A stretch of 64,000 nt of DNA from Hermodice carunculata (lineage: Eukaryota; Annelida; Polychaeta; Eunicida; Amphinomidae), in assembly GCA_964020975.1 (NCBI GenBank), contig OZ026622.1, positions 60,083,259 through 60,147,258 on the forward strand, given 5' to 3'. Under the pieces are notes generated by a model. That model saw only the letters and a list, made by a program, of their open reading frames with translations. It had not been told where the DNA came from and did no database searches. Every line of letters begins with the position of its first letter. The stretch's first letter is position 1. Positions 46,061-64,000 of the stretch are shown in pieces. The position numbers and the translations under genes are program-made.

Positions 46061-46915
46061 TACTTCATAGTATAAATGGGTTTAGCATCTTATTTGAATG
46101 TCCAATTAAAAGTTATGCAAATTAGCAGTTGAAATTTTAAAACCTGTGTATCTTCCAACCTATTACAGATAGACACAAAATTTAAAGTAGTACAGACAGG
46201 TTTGTGACACCTGTCAATCTAATGGACAGTGAACAAAAATTGTAGCATTTGAAATCATGCTAATCAGCAGCACCTCAAACATTTAAAAGTTGAATTATCT
46301 CTAAAAGTATTATAAAATAGAGATGTGGATCCAACTTCAACTTTGTAGGTTTGTGACATAGCCGCATCCAATAAATCATGAACCAAAGTTGTAGCATTTT
46401 GATTTATGCAAATTACATGTAGGTGCTTAAACAAAGTTGAATTCTTGAATAACTTTGAAACTATTACAGATAGAGGTGTCATTCCAACTTCAATTTATAG
46501 ATTTGTGACATAGCTGCATCCATTGAAACATGAACTAAAGTTGCAGGACTCTTCTTGATGCAAATTAGGTGAATACACAAAATTTAAATCTTTTTGAATA
46601 ACTTCAAAACTATTATGGACTGAGGTGTCATTCAGACTTCAGTTGAGAGATTTGTAGGACAGTTGCTTCCAACGAACCATGTATCAAAGTTGTAGCAGTT
46701 TGATTTATGCAAATTAGCAAATGCACAAAATTTTAATCTTTGCATAGCTTCAAAATTATAATACATTGAGGTGCCTTTCCAACTTCAATTTATAGGGTTT
46801 TGACATAGCTGCTTAAAAAAAATGTTATAAGAATTAAATAAATACTGAATAGGCAATCTCTAAATTTTTTCTAGGCACACAGACTGATTTGCTGAGAAGC
46901 AAATCATTTTTCTAG
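46061..46915 (+). repeat. Array of ~130-bp repeats (locus 2)
   Basis: About six degenerate units share ttgatttatgcaaatta, ttgaataacttcaaaactatta, gaggtg.cattccaacttcaat and aggtttgtgacatagctgcatcca. The array ends with ttctaggcacacagactgat and tgctga..agcaaatca, which also ends the array at 57.8 kb. Confidence 0.88.
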
Positions 46916-48775
46916 TTATAGCTGTATTTCAATTGCTTGTTTATAACTTGTTGCATTCAGACTTAAAACCAACAGTACAGTAAGTGTTAAGAACCACCTC
47001 CTTCTGCAACATATTTTTCATCACAAAAGTGGCCTCACACAGAAAGTGGTCATATACCTGTATATTTTGCCTGTTGACAAAAAAATCTTGTATCACACGT
47101 TCCAGATGTTTTCATTTCTAATAGCAGGGAAAATATAGAAAAAAAAGCAGAACCTAATGTTATTAGGTCCATGCATTTCTCATTTTCAAGTTTTTTGGGG
47201 GTTTTTTTCACATCGTTTATATTGCAGTCACATCTCTGATGCTCAAATTTCACTCCCTTAGAAGTACTAACTACATGTATTAAGTTAAAATACAAGGCTT
47301 TGGAATTATTCATGTGTAACCAATTTGGTTAAAGAGACTAATGCTGACCACCAGTCCAAAAATATATGCACTTTTCAGTTTTATTTTTTTCAGGATCGTG
47401 TCAATCAGCATACCTCACAGTGATAGGAAATGACAGTAGTCAGTTCACCATACTGCTGCCTTGACTCTAAGTCAAGTGCACATTCTGAAAGCCAGCAAAA
47501 TAATGATCTCTTTCACTTTGTAGACTGTTACAGTCATGACAGGGTCAGGTTTCTCAGGATTACATGTACATAGTCACAACTGCTTGCCCACATGACTAAG
47601 TAACACAGATCAAATGAAATAAAACTGATCAATATGGAATACAACTACCCTCTCTGTCTCATGCAATTCTCCAAATTGGCTTTGCAGGTAGCACCATTTA
47701 AACTGTCACCGTGGCTTTGTATTATCATGGAAAAAAAGAGCAAAAATAGGAAAGGCAAGGTGAGAGGACAAAAATACTGTGAACAAACAGACCTTGTGAT
47801 GTGTGCTAACACACTCCAGCATACTACAGCCACTCGGTAACTGAATAAAACATCCTTCCATGAGGAATTTGAATCTATTATCCTTATAATAAATGTGGTG
47901 TGTGCAACTTTTCTAGTTACTGGCACTGGAAGAGTTTATTTAACACAAAACACTGACAGCAGTCTGCCACAGTTAACAGTTGATATCCACTTACGGCACA
48001 GAGTTGGACATTTGAAGCATCCATTTGACAGGCTGTTTGTTCCATGGCCATACTTCCAGAGTTAACTAATAGGTCAACCAAAAATCCCTGTCATTATCCC
48101 ATTAATAAATCAGAGTTGTCTGACATCAGCTGATGGAAAGTACAACTGCAGCACAATGTTAATGAACCTTGTAAAATTCACTCTGAAATCTGTTCACAAT
48201 AATGAGTACAGTGGTGTGGATCCTTGTGGTCATTCATCCATCTGAAAAGATTTGTGCTGACTCTCTCCATAGCTCTCTGCCTTTTTTGGCTTAGGTTCTG
48301 TCCTTATTCATTAAATTCTGTATTACATTATTCAGCTTCTTTATACCTTCACACTGTTGACTAAAATTTAAAATACATCAACATTGTATGCATGTATCAG
48401 TTAAGAGTAACTGACAGTTTGCAATACAGATAAATACCTCAGTTTCCAGTTCGGAAAACTACACCTTTCAAATAATTATTTGCCTTGAAAAAATACACCG
48501 AACCTGCGACTGTTTTGCTTAGTGCTGCCTTCTTTGTTTGCCTCTTCCAAGGCTGTAGAGTTAACAGTCAATCAAATGCAATCACCATCTAAAATCAGTG
48601 TTGCTGATTGGCTAATGATTCAGTTTATCTCTACCTTTGCCACGACCTCAGTGAAATATGTCAGATAACAAATATCACTTCTCTCGGGCTTGCTCACCAA
48701 AGCGCCAGACGATATCCATCTGAGGTTTGGTGAAGAATGCAGTAATGAGATCCGACAGCAAGAAATGACCATGAG
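46916..48775. other. Non-coding stretch downstream of PDCL
   Basis: This lies 3' of the PDCL stop codon and should include its 3' UTR. The first minus-strand AATAAA I find is near 47,935, and I do not treat it as proven. No other gene is supported. Confidence 0.45.
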
Positions 48776-59208
<10,433 letters not shown>

Positions 59209-59656
59209 AGTCTGTCAAATTAAAAAACAGATCACACACACAATGAATTTGAGTGTTAATACAGGCAAATTCATTTAATTTACTACACTAGTCATAAGCC
59301 TACAAAAACCACAGGAAAAGAGTGCACTTGACACATTACAGATCTAAGGTAGTACTTTGGTCAAACTTAAACATGCCATGTTCTCTTTAAATGCATGCCT
59401 TATTTGGCATTTTTGCCCATGTTGTCTGGAAAAATTTGTAAAACAGACATTTTCCTCAAATGTACAGTGCAGACATGATCATGAAAGTACACCCCATTGA
59501 ATACATTGGATGATAAATAATTTATAAGTTTCATTTACAGACACAATGCATATTATCATAATGATGGATTAACACATCAACTTCAGTGTGATTGATAGTA
59601 CAGGCCCATGTACATGTACTTCCCATCATTTGCTATTTATATGGCTGTTACATGTA
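59209..59656. other. Upstream region of PDCL coding exon 1
   Basis: No protein-coding signal. It is likely intron or 5' UTR of PDCL because of the acceptor-like sequence before the ATG. Confidence 0.5.
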
Positions 59657-60557
59657 CAGTAAAACCTGTCAGAGTGGGCACCTCTGCTAAGTGGGCACTG
59701 TTGCCCAGTCCCGTTTTTCCCCATTAGGTCTTATGTTAATGGACCCTCCACTAAGTGGGCACCTGTCTTATGTGGGCAGTGGTCACCCTAAAAGGACATT
59801 TTGTATATACCTTTATTTACTTAAGTGGGCACCACAATTAATCTTTTTCTTCCCCTTTCCCCTTCAAATACTTCCCAATAATATGCCAAACTGCAAATTC
59901 TCTTACCAACAGGAGAATGCAAAGGCACAGAGCATGTGCGGCTGTGTTTTCTTGGCATTATGTTGCTCTAAGAATCCCTTTGAAACCTATTTACCTGGCT
60001 TAAGGGACTCTGGATGACTGATTACATTCACATGTCATTTACACTTCTGTTTGTAATGCACTGCAAGGTGTAACTAACATAAAAGTGAAACAATAACTAT
60101 TTTTCTTGATCTGTTCATAGGTCGCACAAATTATTGATCAACCTCACGTCACCCCTGATTTGTTCATTGGCTACTCAGGGTAGCTTCTGTAAGTGCCTAC
60201 AAATACAGTGTGAAGACAGTTTATTACAAGGACATACATGTAGTCGCACAGACTTTTTCAAGTGACATTTAACCCCGATATTAATGTTTCCAATGCATAA
60301 TTTTTTCTATCAGTAGTTGTCATTTAGCTAGGAAATTACTGGTTAATAACAGGAAGTATGTCAAGGATGCCGTTTTCAATCAGTTCTAAATGACTACCCT
60401 GTACAGCCCCCTACAGAGTATTATGTACATGTACACATACATGAACTTATACTTTACTATATGGCCCAGCAGACTGACCCTCTGCTAAGTGGGCACCTGT
60501 CTTAAGTGGGCACTTTTGCCTGGTCCCAGGGGTGCCAACTTAACACAGGTTTTACTG
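59657..60557. mobile_element. Tigger/pogo-like non-autonomous element
   Basis: This 901-bp element is flanked by TA (59,655-59,656; 60,558-60,559). The ends are CAGTAAAACCTGT and its inverse. Subterminal copies of aagtgggcac occur on both sides (for example 59,690 and 60,487-60,510). The 108-codon frame at 59,691-60,017 shows no transposase motif. It appears to be a non-autonomous pogo-type element. Confidence 0.85.
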
Positions 60558-63081
60558 TATTTTTAAAAATATGCCTTCAGCTCCATCTAATGGTAAAACC
60601 TCTAACTAAAATTTTGAAGTTCAGAGGTGCTTAACACTACCCGCACGTGGCGCATGTGATTTGATTTAGCCATGTGTGTGTCGAAATTGTTATTCTAACA
60701 TTGGAATTATTCTTTCTCACAGTATTATAGGACTGCACTGGTATCAAATAATATCATTTGATCCTAATTTTGTAAAAAGAATTAAGATAATTAACACCGT
60801 GAATGAGTTAAAGGCCACAGCAAAGGACACACCAAGTTGTGAAGGCAAGAAAACTTCTCTACAAAAAGTATAATGTATAGAAGACAAGTCCTCATTCTCG
60901 AACAGGCTAAACCATTTTTTCTTGCTGTTGCCTAACAACAATATGGCAGATTTGAAGTGCTATCATAATACTGGGGATTACACCCCAGCATAAAAATATG
61001 ATGCCACAATAACATTAAACTCAAAAAGAGAGTAAATTCCCATACAAATACAAAACATGCTAAAAGGCTAATGTGAAACACTTAACCATGTTAATGCTTG
61101 GCTGCTCACTTGAAAAATTGAGCCAGTCTGAAATGCTTCATGAAATAACAACCTGTATATACATGTACGGTTTTAAGTGGCTACTACTGCTGTGTTCTGC
61201 AGCTAAATGTTAATTGGCAGTCAAAGAGCTGCATACATTTGATTAACAAAAAGTACACTTGTGAATAAATGAAGGGTTTCAGAGGGAATGCAGTAATTGG
61301 TGGTTGTTCCAAAAAGGCACTCAACTGCCATATACATGTACCATGGGGTCTGGGGTTCCCATGACATAAAAACTCCCTTATTCATTTTATACTTACTTAT
61401 TTTATTTTTCTTTTGTGGGCGGGGTTTAATGCTCTTCTTTCAAGAAAGTGAACAGAAAAAAGCCTACTGATACTGGAAATGTATTATACTTTACATGTAC
61501 AAATTTTAAAGTTTTAAATGTAAAATCATAACCTTTAAATAAAGCTTTTGAACATACTTACTAAAATAAAAATATTACACAGAAAGTCCACGTGTTCTTC
61601 TTGACGAATCATATGGTTTGAAAAGTACATTCAAGAACCTATAACAAGGTATTCAGCATGCATGTATATGAGAATTATTGGTGTAGTTAATTTTTACGAG
61701 GTATTTAATTTGGCATCTATAATGCACTCACATAATTCACAAAAATTAATACCCACAATATTAAATACATTTACAGCAGATAGCATTGAAAGCAGAAGTC
61801 CAATGCTTGCAGATTAACCTGCGAAAAGACACTTTGTTCTTGCTGGTTGCATTCAATAGTAAGTAAGCATCTGAGTAACAAGTAGTAGAAACTGGTCAGT
61901 AAAAAAATGTTCAATGTGGATTCAAATCCTACACTCTCCAGGTCTGCAGGTGTCAGAGGGGTGCCTAATGTGTGGTGACAGGCAATGCAAGTGCGAGTAT
62001 AGTAGACAGAAGAGTATCAATATCATGCTGCTTTGTGCTCTGGGTGAATCAAGGCTGTACACATTCTTGTTATTTTCAACGCCCACACTAAGAGAAGCCT
62101 GAGCTCATGAAAATAGGTCTTCTTTGGTGATAAATACAGTATTTTCCAAGGCAATTAGTTAATATGTAAATGTAAATATAAACATTGAAAGGCCAAGATT
62201 AGAAATTTACATGTATGGTGTTCATGTAGTGATTGGCAGTTCTCTGATGGAAATGCAAAGAACAGCTATCTCTTAATGACTATATGCTCCTAATTATGTG
62301 CTGCATTCAAACAAAGATTAGGTGTATATACAGCAGAGCATATGTTAGTAAGAAAGTTTAGTAGATGCACAGAGGATCTAAAGGAACAATCGTTTTGTTC
62401 ATATTTAGGAAATGTATATTGTAGACCAGTTATGAGCTAAGATCAAATCTCAGCAGATGACAAATATAAAGTTAACATACAAGTTTCCTTGTAGATTTGA
62501 TGATTTTGTAAGAAAGAGTATACATGTATACAGTTTTTGTAGGAGATTGGACATGTTTAAAAACAGTATAGTTGTCAGCATGGCTGGTTCTTCTTAAAAG
62601 ACTACTGAATTTTACACATACCAAAGATGGCACATACAGTGTGCCGCATGTAAATGGCTGAACAAACAACAATTCAAACATTGTAACGTGGATATAAATA
62701 AGTCTCTCTTTTTTTCGCTCAACTGACACTGAATATTTTATCTGTAAGTATATCATATAATGTACATGTAATCATATTTTTATGTGTATTCAAAATAAAA
62801 GTACCGGTATCATATCTCTATCTTATTGTCTTCAATTCCACAATTAGCATTGTCGAAAATTCATTCTCCACTGAATCATCATCATCTAGTGAATAGAAGC
62901 TGAAAAGAGGAACAGAAACCATGGCAAACATTGTGGCCCATGTTTGGAAATGTGCCCGGCAGCATGTCATTTGCTGGTGATGGTTAGCAGACGACAAATT
63001 CTGCAGAAAGCCTCACACCCGCAGAAAAGACAATGGCACTGGCAGTGCTGCAATCCTCTGCAGCTGCATGAAGGAAAGGTT
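60558..63081. other. Non-coding stretch
   Basis: No recognised gene or element. Several acatgta repeats occur. It may be PDCL upstream sequence or intergenic. Confidence 0.4.
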
Positions 63082-63085
63082 TTAA

Positions 63086-63120
63086 CCCTTAAAAGGTCAG
63101 ACCGGTCGTTAACGACCGGT
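63086..63120. other. Possible piggyBac-like end with a perfect 20-bp palindrome
   Basis: TTAA at 63,082-63,085 is followed by CCCTTAAAAGG, and accggtcgttaacgaccggt at 63,101-63,120 is a perfect palindrome. The layout resembles a piggyBac-type terminus, but no matching right end is seen within the window. Confidence 0.35.
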
Positions 63121-63315
63121 AATCACGTGATTTTATGCTGGGCTCACATTAGCTTAGCCTTTCTTGTGTAAACAACTCATAAATCATCACCAAACTGTAC
63201 ACAGACAGCTGTTGTGTTTCACCCAAGAAGCACATCGATCTATTTATGTATACCACTCCCTCTAGCGTCTCTGCTTGTCATTAAGGGGTTTCCCCGGTGA
63301 TTTCCTTGAGGTGCG

Positions 63316-63468
63316 TGACGTCACGAAGAGGGCGGCATCAAGCACCAGTTCAGCTGCAGGTGTCCGTCAATTATATAAAAGTGCCCAGGCTATTAAACTT
63401 AGTCAGGAGTGGGCAGGGAGGGATTATGTAGAGGAGGGGACAGTGAAGTCGATGTTGGGTGTGAGGAT
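63316..63468 (+). promoter_or_regulatory. Promoter-like cluster: CRE, TATA, possible first exon
   Basis: The plus strand has a perfect CRE (TGACGTCA, 63,316-63,323), a TATA box tatataaaa (63,372-63,380) about 50 bp downstream, and a splice donor ggat/gtaagt at 63,468/63,469. An AATAAA follows at 63,678-63,683. This could be a host promoter with a short first exon, or the U3-R-U5 layout of a solo LTR. The downstream frames are not recognised. Confidence 0.45.
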
Positions 63469-64000
63469 GTAAGTATTTTATTTGTAATGAGGCTGGAGCC
63501 CACAGAATTCAAGCGTATCAACGGACCATGTGGTTCCGCTGTGGCTCCCACAGCCAGTCAGAGTCATTCAGCTCGTTGCAGCCGATCATTCACTCAATCA
63601 CTCATTCACTGAGTTATGCAATGCCTGCTCTTCCAAAGTATCCCCTAATATGTTTCCTTGTCAAACCTGTGTTTATCAATAAACTTTATGAACAAGACCT
63701 TTGCCTTGGCTCAGTTATGGAACCTTGCATTCAAACCTAAACTGTTTCTCTGCATGCACTCAATTTACATGGGGGGGGGGGGGGGGGCAGGAGGAGCATG
63801 GTTGCGTATACATGATAAATATTGTTGTCAGTCTCAAAGACTGTGATAGGCAGCCAATAGGGAGGGCCTACTTTGCCTTTTGCACTGGAATTGATGACTA
63901 TAATTGCATGTACACCGTATACATGCGTGGTGTCATCGACATTTGCAAACTACGTATCAGTATAACAAGGCCTGGCACATATGATTGTGGATCGAACCAA
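63469..64000. other. Non-coding right edge with poly-G
   Basis: Contains AATAAA at 63,678-63,683 and a run of about 17 G near 63,771-63,787. No gene is supported. Confidence 0.45.

Noticed and set aside
59691-60017. 108-codon frame considered as a transposase remnant
   Set aside because: No helix-turn-helix or catalytic motif is visible; the element looks non-autonomous.

Overview
The window is animal nuclear DNA. It has an intron-rich gene with GT/AG splice sites and non-LTR, LTR and DNA transposons of metazoan type. The mix (CR1-like LINEs with PHD and esterase domains, a Tx1-like LINE, Ty3/Gypsy, Tc1, piggyBac-, Harbinger- and pogo-like MITEs, frequent acatgtac motifs) suggests a marine invertebrate such as a hemichordate, cephalochordate, echinoderm or mollusc. 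The phylum cannot be fixed from sequence alone.

One host gene is clear and complete: a phosducin-like protein gene (PDCL/PhLP1) on the minus strand, with seven coding exons between 59,208 and 48,776. Its product is 296 aa and should act in the cytosol as a co-chaperone, with the CCT chaperonin, for G-protein beta subunit folding. Its introns hold a TTAA-flanked MITE with a perfect hairpin (intron 4), a (CT)n tract of about 180 bp and an array of ~130-bp repeats (both intron 1). Two other stretches (29,299-29,605 and 43,766-44,149, both minus) might be host exons but are not recognised.

From 1 to about 41 kb the window is mostly transposable elements. CR1-like LINE fragments lie at 1.9-3.0, 3.9-4.9 and 4.9-7.1 kb. 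A long CR1-like LINE (minus strand, about 28,971 to 8,280) has recognisable PHD, coiled-coil, esterase, endonuclease and reverse transcriptase parts. It is interrupted by a second LINE (about 12,645-10,247), by a small TA-flanked MITE (26,470-26,648), by a ~70-bp LINE tail, and by a Ty3/Gypsy element (13,792-26,241). The Gypsy element is itself interrupted by a Tc1 transposon with an intact 339-codon transposase (22,578-24,099), so the nesting is three deep. Between 35.3 and 41 kb lie a LINE with a long (ATT)n tail and another CR1-like LINE with a Tx1-like LINE inserted head-on, flanked by a 13-bp target duplication.

The most unusual object is the Gypsy element. Downstream of integrase, on the same strand, it carries an accessory gene of about 540 codons (16,620-14,980) with a zinc-finger-like segment followed by a TatD-type metal-dependent nuclease domain. 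Its ATG sits directly after a splice-acceptor-like sequence. The element also has a helix-hairpin-helix-like motif at the start of gag, and a peptide repeat found both between protease and RT and again after integrase. The two 246-bp LTRs differ at about six positions, so the insertion is fairly young. It is an old, broken copy with a handful of coding disruptions besides the Tc1 insertion.

The rest (41-48 kb and 59-64 kb) is non-coding. It holds small DNA-transposon derivatives, a dispersed tandem-repeat family at three loci, and near the right edge a plus-strand promoter-like cluster (CRE, TATA, splice donor, AATAAA) that could be a host promoter or a solo LTR.
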